Shown: positions 41,160-56,784 of the stretch, piece by piece | Numbering within the stretch: position 1 is the stretch's first letter | Layout of the letters: each line of letters starts with the position of its first letter | Source of the DNA: Siphlonurus alternatus | Lineage: Eukaryota; Arthropoda; Insecta; Ephemeroptera; Siphlonuridae | DNA: 64,000 nucleotides | NCBI GenBank assembly: GCA_949825025.1 | Contig: OX463778.1 | Location: 37,649,194 to 37,713,193, forward strand | Direction of reading: 5' to 3' | The notes under the pieces: model-generated | Seen by the model: only the letters and a program-made list of their open reading frames with translations | Database searches by the model: none | Told to the model about the DNA's origin: nothing | Position numbers and translations under genes: made by a program

Positions 41160-42729
41160 TATTTAATTATTGTTGTTCTTTCAATGAAGTAAATAAGTTG
41201 TGACGTTCATACGTGATATATATTTACTACCTGACCAGTTTTTACTTTTTACTCTCTCTAATCTGTTTGCACATTTAGGTGCAATGGGAACCTTAAAAAT
41301 AATATTTTACCGATTTTTATAAGTATGGAAATAGTTATGCATGGCTGCATCGATAACGTTGTTTTGCTAAGAGATGTGTAAGGTAGTCCAGCCTGCAGGT
41401 ATAGGCGACTGTGTGCATGTGTCTCGCTGATACTGACTTACGACGTCGTAATTCATCTTACATTGAAATATAATATCATTAGCCTTGACTTTTATACATT
41501 CATAAGAAAGGAATATATTTTTATAATTATACAAGTACATTTAAATTAAATGTGACACCTCCTTTAACTGCATATTATTGCATCATTATATAAAAAAATA
41601 TACCTTTATATAAAAATCCTTTATATATATAATGTATATTATTACATGCTTCTCATGTATAGTTGAATATAATATATATTTTGTGTACATAATTTACTAT
41701 ACATGTGAGATAATTGAAAAAGAAATTATTTAATTGGGATTAGTATTAGTTATTATATTATATACGCTCCAACATCAAAAGAATACCGAGTAATTTTTTT
41801 TAATCTCACTAATTACCTTCATTTGTTAACAGGAGTTGTGTGATAGTGTTTTTTTATTCATTTTTTAGTCCTATATGTAGTAAAAATTTCAGTATTACGA
41901 TCATATGTAGACTGTGCTATAGTATCCAGAGGTCGAATGGTATAGGAAAATAAACCATATTGCAGTTAACATCATAAATTGGATTGAAATTAAATATTTA
42001 ATGATGGACTAATGCATGTTGTTTTATCTTCTATTTTGAGGATTATAATTCTGTATGTATTTATATTCGAGCAGTACTTTTGCAAATAAGCAAATAAATA
42101 AATACATTTACCACAATATAAAATATTAATGAAATAACGTTTTCATTACATAAATAGAAACAAAAAATAAATTCAATTATTTTATGTTTGATGATAAATA
42201 ATGAATATTTTACATTAGTTTTTAATTACTTCATCACTACCATTATTACTTTTATATTAAAAATTGTGTAATGTATTTATTATATTAAAAAACTCTTTCA
42301 GTATAATAATAAGGTATAACTTGATAAGCTACTCTATACATGCATGCCATGGCATACTGCAAAATATTATAATACATATTAGTTTTGACGGTAATAATAA
42401 AATAGTAAATATTATAGAGCTTGTATAATGTAAATATTGTTTGGTTATCTGTAATATACATTAAATAAAATTAAGTGCATGCTAATATTTGTACAAAGTG
42501 GTTCAATGCAGGTATAATTACTTGTTTTAAAATCAATGAGATGGTGGTGATTGTTTGTCTGGTTATATGGGCGTGTTTCTGTGGTTACCACTGCAGGACT
42601 GTAATATGTGTGTGTGTGCTATGCTAATGGTCAACCTTGCCTTGTCATCTAGCTGATCTATACCCGCCCATGGTGAGCTCTCAACTGCAGCATGCTTGCC
42701 ACACAGTGCGTGTCCTGGCATAATTTGTA
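41160..42729. other. AT-rich non-coding block between two MITEs
   Basis: No gene seen. An island at 41340-41450 contains CGACGTCG. 42540-42720 is a GC-richer island. The rest is A/T-run DNA. Confidence 0.6.
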
Positions 42730-42737
42730 CTTGAGAA

Positions 42738-42784
42738 CAAGGTGGGTAAAGTTATATATACCTTAGATAACTTTACCCACCTTG
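42738..42784. mobile_element. 47-bp palindromic micro-element with 8-bp target duplication
   Basis: Perfect 18-bp inverted repeats (CAAGGTGGGTAAAGTTAT at 42738-42755 and its complement at 42767-42784) surround an 11-bp loop. The pair is flanked by the exact direct repeat CTTGAGAA at 42730-42737 and 42785-42792. An 8-bp duplication and a terminus beginning CA.GGTGGG are hallmarks of hAT-superfamily elements. The element is essentially two termini back to back. A hairpin RNA gene is an alternative reading, but the flanking duplication favours a transposon. Confidence 0.6.
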
Positions 42785-43092
42785 CTTGAGAAAAAAGGGA
42801 CGGTTATATTATGGTCTAGATGGCGCTAAGTTTGTATGATGATACTTTTGTATTTAATATGATTGGAACTACTGTGGGCTATATAATATATAAATGTGAC
42901 GAAAGTATGTCATGAATATATTCTATATATTCATATTTTAAAAATGATATCATGCTACATGTTGAATTGGTCTACTATTGAATGCAAGAAAAGAAGTGTG
43001 CTGCTGTTCTCTTTATGAGCTTTGAATTTTAAAGAAAATAATTGAATATTTTTTAGAAGAGGGGAGAAGGGTGATTGGAGTGATAGGTGATA

Positions 43093-43356
43093 GAAGCTTT
43101 AAGTGTTCCCCGGCGGGCGGGAAAATTTTCTCCATAAGCCTCCTTGCTAGAAAATTTGATTTTTTTTCTCGGTAACTATTAAAGCAATCAATTAGAAAAC
43201 ATATCCTACCCCCCCCCCATTTAGGGGTCTTCTGGTAATGAATCAAGAACTCATTTTTCTCTAAAAAATTCCTTTTGTGCCAAAAAAGCAAGTTTTTTTT
43301 ACATAGGTTTAGATAGGACGGTGGGAACACCGCAAAATCAGCTGACTTGAAGCCTA
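43093..43356 (-). mobile_element. MITE, family A copy 2 (264 bp, reverse)
   Basis: Reverse-orientation relative of 40830-41159. Read on the minus strand it begins TAGGCTTCAAGTCAGCTG and ends ACTTAAAGCTTC, again with TA on both sides (43091-43092 and 43357-43358). The interior differs from copy 1 beyond ~60 bp, includes a C9 run and has no coding potential beyond a chance 105-codon minus frame. Confidence 0.6.
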
Positions 43357-44655
43357 TATTAAGTTTCGAAACAAATTACCCTTTTGAAAACCACTTTATA
43401 TTACAAAATTAGTTCTATGCATTAATTTTTATTTGCTAAGAGTCTAGTTGATATTGGAATTATTTAAACCATGTTATGACTCGTGGGACTAAAACTTTTG
43501 CTGGCTGACTAGATTATATAGAATGAACACACATGAGCAAATTTTGTCATAAATTTTCCGTATAATACTCTTACAGCAGGAAATGGGATGTCTGTGGATA
43601 ATAATTTTTGCTTTGATAAAAATGTACCTTTGTGTATAAAGGAAAAGAGGTGGACATGATATGCAGTTTAACTGCTGGTGCTGCTGCCAGGGTAATGATT
43701 TACACCTGCAAGATGTCAAAGTTCAAGCTGTTTACCGTCATATTACGATAAAAAATATGCAGCAGCTAAGTAAAGAAACAACTTGCATTCTTGGCTGACG
43801 CGTAATGTGTCACGTGAAGTGATAAATGGAAGTTATTGTAATCATGCAGAGTGTACTGACTACTGACTCGAAATGATATTCATAATGTAATGCAAAATAT
43901 TTGCAGCAAATAATATGAGAGAAAAAAAAAATAGTCTTTTCGAATTGTTTTAAATCATCCAATTGTGCTTGATTTAATAAGTATTAATAACATATTTTTT
44001 AAATGATTGAATTTTATTTGTTCAGAATTCCATTATTTATAATATTTGTATTTTACTATGCAATATACAGTATATATATTTAATATATACACGGCTGCAT
44101 AGTTTTTAATAAATACCATTATTATTAAATTAATATTTAAATATTTTTACAGTTAAATAGTTTCACATTTTTTTATTTAATTAATAGTATTGAACTTTTT
44201 GTAGTCTATATTATTTTATTATAAGATTTTTTTCAGCATCAATACAATATAATATATTTTTTATTTTATTATATTACTGTACAACATTATTTTTTTATGC
44301 TTGAAAATCAGTTAAGGAATAATATAATAACGGTTTTATTAATTAAAATTTCTAATGAAAACTATTTTCTGTGACAAATGACTAAGTTTTTACTTCCAAT
44401 ATATAATATTAATTAATTCGACCTTTGTTTTATTATACTGTATAATGAGTAATTATCTTACGTTATTTCTTATTACGTTGTCACATATTGGAGGTGTGAT
44501 TTTGCTCTGATCGGATTGTCGAACACACATTATGCACGCAGATGCTCCTAGTGATAAAAGTTATGTCAGTAAGCTTACATTATGAATGAAGTAGCTTCTT
44601 AGGTTTCTTCCGCGATCTTTCTTACAAGTTATGATCACCTGGCATGACGGTAAGC
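43357..44655. other. AT-rich non-coding block
   Basis: No gene seen. An island at 43620-43870; the rest is A/T-run DNA up to the left end of the foldback element. Confidence 0.6.
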
Positions 44656-44799
44656 GGACCAAATACCCCCGGACGAAATACCCCCGGACCAAATATCCCC
44701 GCCCGGACCGGACGAAATACCCCCGGACGAAATACTCCCGGACGAAATATCCCCGGACGAAATACTCCCGGACGAAATACCCCCGGACGAAATACCCCC
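44656..44799 (+). repeat. 15-bp tandem repeats, left terminus
   Basis: Nine units of GGACGAAATACCCCC with small variants (GGACC for GGACG, TATCCCC or TACTCCC for TACCCCC), interrupted once by a 9-bp GCCCGGACC after the third. Because the unit is 15 bp it reads as an endless pentapeptide in one frame, which is not evidence of a protein. Confidence 0.9.
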
Positions 44800-44845
44800 T
44801 TGTAAGTGGAGAGGGGCGGGTGACCGACGCGGGAGGTGAAGTTGA

Positions 44846-44925
44846 CTTTATTTATAAAGTCTGTTTTTCTGTCGTTTGTCTGACGTCACGCGCGTCGTAT
44901 TAAAGAAGGAAGTTAGTAACGCCAT
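44846..44925 (+). repeat. Arm segment duplicated at 45341-45420
   Basis: About 75 bp, from TTTATAAAGTCTG to GTTAGTAACG, recurs inside the left arm at 45341-45420 with a few substitutions. It is present once more, inverted, at about 48425-48500 in the right arm. It contains the CRE palindrome at 44881-44888. Confidence 0.75.
44881..44888. promoter_or_regulatory. CRE palindrome in left arm
   Basis: TGACGTCA. The partner in the right arm is 48460-48467, and the duplicated copy near 45370 reads TGATGTCA. These belong to the transposon, not the host gene. Confidence 0.4.
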
Positions 44926-45179
44926 TTTTCACAACAAATATATTATTATTATATTATGTAATATTCAAAGTATATTTATAGTTAATGCCGTATCAAGATC
45001 TCAAATTGCGTCTTTAATTTTATACTCAAAATTGTGCCGCAAACAAACGATTTTTGTATAATATGCTATTATGCTTACTTTGATTGTGCGGCAATTATAA
45101 ATTGTCTCAGCGTTTTGCAGCAAGATTTTGAAGTTTTTTAAACGATTTTAGGTTTTTAAACCTATATAGGTGTGCCCCT

Positions 45180-46010
45180 AGCGATTTGAGCAAAGTCCGA
45201 AATTAGCAAATATTTCGGGCTTTGCTCATTTAAATTTGAACATTTCTAGAAGTTCTCAAATCGAAAAAAGCAATCCCCAACGAGAAGTTTATATCGGGCT
45301 TTGCTCATTTAAATTTGATAATTTCTAGAAGTGCTCAAATTTATAAAGTCTGTTTTTCTTTCGTTTGTCTGATGTCATGCGCGTCGTATTAAAGAAGGAA
45401 GTTAGTAACGTTAGGCCAATATACATTATGCATTAATTTATCATGTCATTCATATCGAATTAAAATTAATGTGTAATATATTTTGATACGATACATTTTA
45501 TGCATGTTAATTATTAGTGTTTATTGCATTTTTATTAAGATTTTTTTTAAAATAAAAATTTTCAAAATCATCCCTATATAATTTTTTAACTTTAAAAAAA
45601 AATTAATTAAATTTTTTTAGTGTGATTTTTTAATTCTGATTCGATTGGTATAGGTCTAAAAATGCAATATTTTTTTATTGTTTCTGGTCCCCCGGTGCTA
45701 TAGGTGCCGTGAACACGTGTACCCCTCCTGAAGAAACTTAAATTTACTTGTTGTTCTATTTATTTCCTTATTTACTCCTTGCTTTTCTATATTTATATAT
45801 GTTGGCACCAAAGCCCGAATTCAATGCGCACATCTAGGTGTGACCCTAGCGATTTGAGCAAAGCCCGAAATTAACAAATATTTTGGGCTTTGCTCATATA
45901 AATTTGAACATTTCTAGAAGTGCTCAAATCGAAAAATACAAACCCTGACGAGAAGTTTTATTTCGGGCTTTGCTCACTGTTTTGATCATTTCTAGAAGTG
46001 CTCAAAACAA
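45180..46010 (+). repeat. Hairpin module copies, left arm
   Basis: A ~90-bp module (GATTTGAGCAAAG, complementary TTTCGGGCTTTGCTC, then TTTCTAGAAGTGCTC) occurs at about 45180-45264, 45290-45340, 45849-45935 and 45957-46008. Its first half forms a 15-bp stem. The intervening 45420-45845 is left-arm-specific sequence of unknown origin. Confidence 0.7.
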
Positions 46011-46296
46011 AGTGAAAAATAATAACTGGAAATTGTGCCGTATTATAGTAATAATTTGTAATAAATAATTAAAACAATAAAATATTGTGAATTTAATAAT
46101 ATTTTAATTTTTAATTACATTACTTTTTTAATTAAGTAAAAAAAATACAAATTTAGCATTAGCGTGTATATTATTTTTTTATTAAAATATTTCTTTCTGT
46201 TTTATTCAAGTCATGCTGAAAAATACGATTTTGTCACACTTTGTATATTAATATTGTATGTTAGTTATTTTAAATTAATTTTTTACAGCTGATATA

Positions 46297-47034
46297 CAGG
46301 GTGTCCCAAAGATCTTTAGATTTTTCAAACCCAAATAGCAACCGTTTATTATTTTTTAATGTTCACTTTATATACATCAAATTAAAGCTCTGAATTTAAC
46401 ATTTTCAAAAATGTGAACAGATTTTTTTTTTTTTTAATGTGATTTTTCTTTTCTACCCGTTAGAAAGCAAAATAGTCACTTTTTTCGAATCACGAAAATT
46501 GGTTGCATCAATTCTTATGACTTTTGATATTTTTTCGATGCAAATGCAACAAGGCCTCTCTAAATGGGCTCCATTGGTGGCTCATCAAACATCCAGTCCC
46601 TCCTCGAACTCACGCCACACATTGCGCAGCATGGCAGGCATGGTGGACTGGATCCTGGCGGTGATGCCTTGCTTTAGCTCCAACGAGTCTCACACTGGAA
46701 TTTTGAATACGTTGTCCTTCGCATAGACCCGAAGGAAAAATTCTGAGGGAGTGAATTCAGGGAACCTGGGGACCCATGTTGTGGGACCCCAGGTCGATCC
46801 ATATGCCTGGGAACACCTCGTCCAAAAAACGATGCACAAAAAAGTGCAAAAAGCTCCCATTTTGCCTTCTAATGGGTATTGAAGAAACTTCACCTTTTAG
46901 ATTTTTTTTCTGTTCACATATTTGAAAATGTTGAATTCAGAGCTTTAATTTGATGTATATATAAAGTGAACATTAAAAAATACCAAACGGTTGCTATTAG
47001 GTTTGAAAAATCTAAAGATCTTTGGGACACCCTG
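46297..47034 (-). mobile_element. Mariner-type element, 738 bp, nested
   Basis: It starts CAGGGTGTCCCAAAGATC and ends with the complement. The inverted repeats extend about 130 bp with few differences. TA duplicates flank it (46295-46296 and 47035-47036). The interior holds the 3' part of a transposase gene on the minus strand. It lies in the loop of the foldback element and is therefore younger than it. The long inverted repeats with a truncated gene mark it as an internally deleted, non-autonomous copy. Confidence 0.85.
46453..46893 (-). pseudogene. Mariner-like transposase, C-terminal remnant
   Basis: The minus frame from 46893 carries residues matching the end of DD(34)D-type mariner-like transposases: a WGPTTWVPRFPEFTPSEFF block, then YAKDNVF, then after a stop (46690-46692) a stretch with MLRNVWREFEEGLDV and ATNGAH. 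Two adjacent stops (46582-46587) replace the usual Cys-Arg-like pair before ATNGAH, and the frame ends at 46453. In the family block the third catalytic aspartate lies in a PSD or PLD motif; here it reads PSE. The DNA-binding N-terminus and the first two catalytic aspartates are absent. The copy is dead. Family assignment is from remembered motifs and is quite secure. Confidence 0.8.
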
Positions 47035-47134
47035 TATTATAAAATCGTTTTAACTTAATTTACAGAACTTGCTAAGAAGCAAAGAGCTCTTCAAGATAGT
47101 ACCAAACCTACTAATTTAAAATAAATAAATAAAT

Positions 47135-47312
47135 GGGGGGCATTCACAAAGCACTTTAACCCCAACTTTAGCCCCAAGTTTTATCCCTGGTACTAAACAT
47201 AGTGCTAAACCAGGGGCTAACCATGTCTAGCTACTAGTTTAGCACCATGTTTAGTACCAGAGATAAAACTTGGGACTAAAGTTGGGGTTAAAGTGCTTTG
47301 TGAATGTCCCCC
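47135..47312. mobile_element. Palindromic MITE, 178 bp, nested
   Basis: The two halves are near-perfect complements: GGGGGCATTCACAAAGCACT at the left returns inverted at the right, and pairing continues almost to the centre near 47224. AATAAAT directly repeats on both sides (47128-47134 and 47313-47319), giving a 7-bp duplication, though the left flank is an (AAAT)n run and the exact length is ambiguous. No coding sequence. Inserted just past the end of the transposase tail of the host foldback element. Confidence 0.8.
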
Positions 47313-47340
47313 AATAAATAATACCTGATCTTATTGTTAC

Positions 47341-47588
47341 CTGAACTTGACTTAGTTTTGCAGGGATTACTATCATGGCATTTTAAATTTAATCTAAATT
47401 TTTTCTTTGCACAACATGTTTTAGATTGACAACCTTTCTTGTAGTTGCAAAACACAAAACCTTGCTTTGAATTTGCTAATGCTGCTGCTGATCTGAGACA
47501 CTCTTTTCTTTGTCATGTGTGGTACGTCGTCTGAACTTAGAAATTGTTCATCTGCAACCTGAAATTCATTGCTAGAGTATAATTGTAA
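47341..47588 (-). pseudogene. Integrase-type transposase tail (KRBA2-like), frameshifted
   Basis: From 47588 the minus strand reads LQLYSSNEF...DEQFLSSDDVP. A +1 shift near 47500 then continues as a Cys-rich end: KQGFVFCNYKKGC, KTCCAKKK, LKCHDSNPC. This order, a YSRNQF-like word, a short acidic linker ending in DDVP, then a motif of seven or so Cys with a CH pair, is that of the C-terminus of transposon proteins annotated as KRAB-A domain-containing protein 2-like, which carry an integrase core. The core itself is not present. Only this ~80-residue tail survives, with a frameshift and an adjacent stop. It is the likely remnant of the enzyme of the foldback element or of a relative it captured. 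Assignment is from memory of the motif, not from a search. Confidence 0.6.
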
Positions 47589-47935
47589 TCATACCCTTTA
47601 ATTATAAAAAAATGATAATAATAAAAAATTTAAAAGTGTCTCTCAGTGTGAAAAAATCGTATTTTTTCCATTATGACTTGAATAATACAGAAAGAAATGT
47701 TTTAATAAAAAAAATACTATACACGCTATTAATGTTAAATTTGTATTTTTATCAATAAATTAAAAAAGTGATATATAATTAAAAGGCAATTTGTAGACGG
47801 CCGAGGTAATAATGCTGCTGGCCTACCCCGTAAAGGGATATGGCGTCATGTTATGTATGTATTATTAAATTTACATTATTTTATTATTTATTGCTATAAT
47901 ACGGCACAATTTCCAATTATTATTTTTCATTTTGC

Positions 47936-48172
47936 TTTGAGCACTTCTAGAAATGATCAAAACAGTGAGTAAAGCCCGAAATAAAAATTCTACTCGGGGT
48001 TGCTTTTTTCGAGTTGGGCACTTTTAGAAATGAGCAAATTTAAATGAGCAAACCCCGAAGTAAAACTTCTCGTCGGGGTTCGCTTTTTCCGATTTTAGCA
48101 CTTCTAGAAATGATCAAATTTAAATGAGCAAAGCCCGAAATATTTGTTAATTTCGGGCTTTGCTCAAATCAC
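47936..48172 (-). repeat. Hairpin module copies, right arm
   Basis: Inverted counterparts of the left-arm modules, including AGCAAAGCCCGAAAT followed by its complement at 48128-48166. One copy (48010-48060) has CCCCG in place of CCCG. Confidence 0.7.
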
Positions 48173-48459
48173 TAGGGGCAAACCTAGGTTTAAAAACCTA
48201 AAATCGTTTAAAAACCTTCAAAATCTTGCTGCAAAACGCTGAGACAATTTATAATTGCCGCACAATCAAAGTAAGCATAGCAAATACAAAAATCGTTTGT
48301 TTGCGGCACAATTTTGAGTATGTGTTGGTATAATAAAATTAAAGACGCAATTTGAGATCTTGATACGGCATTAACTATAAATATACTTTGAATATTACAT
48401 AATAATATATTTGCTGTGAAAAATGGCGTTACTAACTTCCCTCTTTAATACGACGCGCG

Positions 48460-48467
48460 TGACGTCA
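48460..48467. promoter_or_regulatory. CRE palindrome in right arm
   Basis: TGACGTCA; mirror partner of 44881-44888. Confidence 0.4.
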
Positions 48468-48547
48468 GACAAACGACAGAAAAACAGACTTTATAAACAA
48501 AGTCAACTTCCCCTCCCGCGTCGGTCACCCGCCCCTCTCCACTTACA

Positions 48548-48685
48548 AGGGGGTATTTCGTCCGGGGGTATTTCGTCCGGGAGTATTTCGTCCGGGGATA
48601 TTTCGTCCGGGAGTATTTCGTCCGGGGGTATTTCGTCCGGTCCGGGCGGGGATATTTGGTCCGGGGGTATTTCGTCCGGGGGTAT
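48548..48685 (-). repeat. 15-bp tandem repeats, right terminus
   Basis: Inverted copy of the left array with the same order of unit variants and the same 9-bp interruption, but without the outermost left unit. The matching order means the two arrays descend from one copy or are kept alike by conversion. Confidence 0.9.
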
Positions 48686-54485
<5,800 letters not shown>

Positions 54486-54728
54486 GTGTCAAGGTATGGT
54501 TGTATTTCGCGGTGTTTCTTTTGTTTTTGGCTGCTCGATTCGGCGGTGAGTCTGCTGCCTGCCAGTCTACAAGCTGACCTGGCCACTGAATAGCAGGGAG
54601 GAGGGGGGGGGGAGGCATTGTTGCGATGCAGACTATTCATTCACAGAGAGGGGGTAATTATTATGTGGTGGCGCGTGAGGGGAATCACTTCGAGAATATT
54701 TTTGCAGCAGCCACATTGGCCTTGGTGT

Positions 54729-54768
54729 ACTCTCTCTGTCTAGCTATATGTAGAGAGAGAGAGAGAGT
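54729..54768. repeat. CT-run / GA-run hairpin
   Basis: ACTCTCTCTGTCTA and TAGAGAGAGAGAGAGAGT pair with one mismatch around an 8-bp loop. Confidence 0.7.
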
Positions 54769-55466
54769 TAGGCAACACCAAAGTTGCCGTATATACATTA
54801 ATGTGTCCGGTGCTACAGAAGCCGAGCGAGCGGACACTAATGTACCGTGTAGTAAACCCAACAATTTAGAACTAAAGATGATGACATAGTATAGAAATTC
54901 TCACGCCGTCTCAATACAACACATTATTAAATATATTTTTTATATCTTATTTTTGTAGTGACCTAAAATTTTAAAAAAAATATTACAGTTACAATAATTT
55001 TAAGTGAACTAGAGGGGTAGCGTATGTAATGTCGATCATTTTCTATGTAGAATTGTTTCATATGCAAATTTTTTTACAAAAAGTATATGCCATGGGAGTA
55101 GATTATAATTCTTGGTCTTCCAATTTTGTTTTTACCTGTGCAGGTGAATATTTCAAAGGAAAGGTCTTGCTCTTCAACTTTCTTCAAACTACATGTGAAG
55201 TCTTGATTTTAGTTAATGACAGCTAAGACGACAGACTGTGGCAAAGAGGGAGAAGGAGCTCTAGGTTTACGTTGAAGGGAAGAAGGAGGGTTGGATATGC
55301 TAAACTGCATGGTCCTCCCCCTTTTCTATATAACTTCCCTGTGCCATAGGCGTAGGCGTTCTGGCAGCAGCAGCAGCAATGTCTCGCTGTCGTCGCGGCA
55401 TATCAAAGGCTTCTTCTTCTCGTTGAGTTTAGCTCTGTCAGCAGTAGCAAGGGTTATGTGAGCTTT

Positions 55467-55470
<4 letters not shown>

Positions 55471-55504
<34 letters not shown>
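55471..55504. repeat. (AG)n microsatellite
   Basis: 17 AG units without interruption. Confidence 0.9.
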
Positions 55505-55505
<1 letters not shown>

Positions 55506-56719
55506 CAGCTCTAGCTATTGTTGTGTAATGCCAGGCAGTGGCTCCAGGCTTGGATTGTGCCGGCAGTAATTGGACCTCGCTTGCTCGCTCGCGTCGTTGG
55601 CTTTACGTAGTCAACGTCGTATATAGTGGTGGTGGTAGTGCCACGATGGTCGGAAGCAACGCAGAATGCCAATAAGCTGAACCTACTAACTGCTATACTA
55701 CAGCAGTACAGGCTGGTGGTGGTGGGCTTTTTACTATATAAGGGAGGAAACATTATTTCAGCCTCCAGCAATATGTACTTATACAGGAACTATTCCTTTA
55801 TCTTCCCCTTACACTTTTTTTTTATCATGTTCCTACTACATCCCTTCAATTTTTATTAACTTCTTTATATATTCTAGTAAAAAAACAAACCCCTAATTCG
55901 TAATTTTAAACCTCCCTACACCCCTCTTCTTCACCACCACCCCTGTCACAGTCTGTTCTGCTGTAACTGTACTACCACCCCCTTGTTTCATTACTGTAAA
56001 GAGCAAGACTGATGTGCAGTATTTGTCTTTCAAATCAAACAAAAGCAGCGCGACGTGCACCACCCGGCCAAACCCAGCTAGACAACATTGGATGGGAGTA
56101 TAACTTTAAATGTAAATACCATGAGAAGTGGTGAATTTATGCACAAAACTTTCTTACTAGCTACATTTACAATGTAAATTTATAAGACAAAGAGATTTAC
56201 TTAGTAGTACCATAGTATTCATATGTATATATATTTTTTTTTCATTTTAATTAAATTAATGATAAGTGAGTCACTTGAAGGTTGAGGGTAAATTAAGTTA
56301 TTAAAATGTATAGTTCATGAAAATTTGCAACGCTTATTATTCAAATATGATATTAGATTTTGTAAAGTATGAGATATTTATAGCAGAATGTGTCATCGAT
56401 AACTCAATTAAGTTTGATAAATAATTAATAGTATTAAGAACACTTTTACAATGCAGTATAAAACTGCACTTAAAGTTGTTTTTTGTTATGCTTACCATGC
56501 CAGCATGATTGCTATGCAGTAGAAAATAGGAATTAAAATCACGGTGGTGCTAATCTGTTATATAATCGGCTTAGATTGATGTTGCATAAAGCTTGCTCAG
56601 CTCTGTACGGACCGGCTGCTTATACTATACGTTCTATAAGAGTGCACCTGTCTATCGCCGTGTGTTGTAAGGCGAGGGAACCAGACACGGAGGCTCCAGA
56701 TTGCTGGATGTCGGGAGTA

Positions 56720-56784
56720 AGTACGTGACCTGATGCGGGTCACCAGGAGAAAATCTCATGACCATTTGCCTGGTCACCTGTGAC
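56720..56784. promoter_or_regulatory. Cluster of GGTCA half-sites
   Basis: GTGACCTGATGCGGGTCAC is an everted pair of half-sites, followed within 45 bp by ATGACCA and TGGTCACCTGTGAC. Located in a GC-richer island. Confidence 0.3.

Larger units (their letters stand above)
44656..48685. mobile_element. Foldback (giant inverted-repeat) DNA transposon, ~4.0 kb, with nested insertions
   Basis: The two ends are mirror images. 44656-45340 matches the complement of about 48000-48685 at well over 90% identity by eye, and weaker mirrored similarity continues inward to about 46230 and 47640. Each arm ends in an array of 15-bp repeats, followed by a GC-rich segment with TGACGTCA and then copies of a hairpin module containing GGGCTTTGCTC. 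The left arm has an extra ~500 bp (45341-45845) lacking in the right. The centre holds a decayed integrase-type transposase tail and two younger insertions. No exact target duplication could be defined because the outermost repeats differ at the two ends. Structure resembles foldback elements of insects. The superfamily is uncertain. Confidence 0.75.

Noticed and set aside
42738..42784. Pre-microRNA hairpin
   Set aside because: At 47 nt with a perfect stem and an exact 8-bp flanking direct repeat, it fits a transposon footprint better than a typical ~60-70 nt precursor.
43013..43330. 105-codon minus-strand frame
   Set aside because: It lies mostly within MITE copy 2, and no transposase motif is visible.
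44656..44799. CRISPR-like short regular repeats
   Set aside because: Units are directly adjacent with no spacers, lie in a eukaryotic transposon terminus, and recur inverted at the other end.
44631..44903. Open frame with a repeated R-T-K-Y-P pentapeptide, mirrored at 48445-48720
   Set aside because: The pentapeptide is the translation of the 15-bp terminal repeats of the foldback element; the match between the two frames only reflects the inverted arms.
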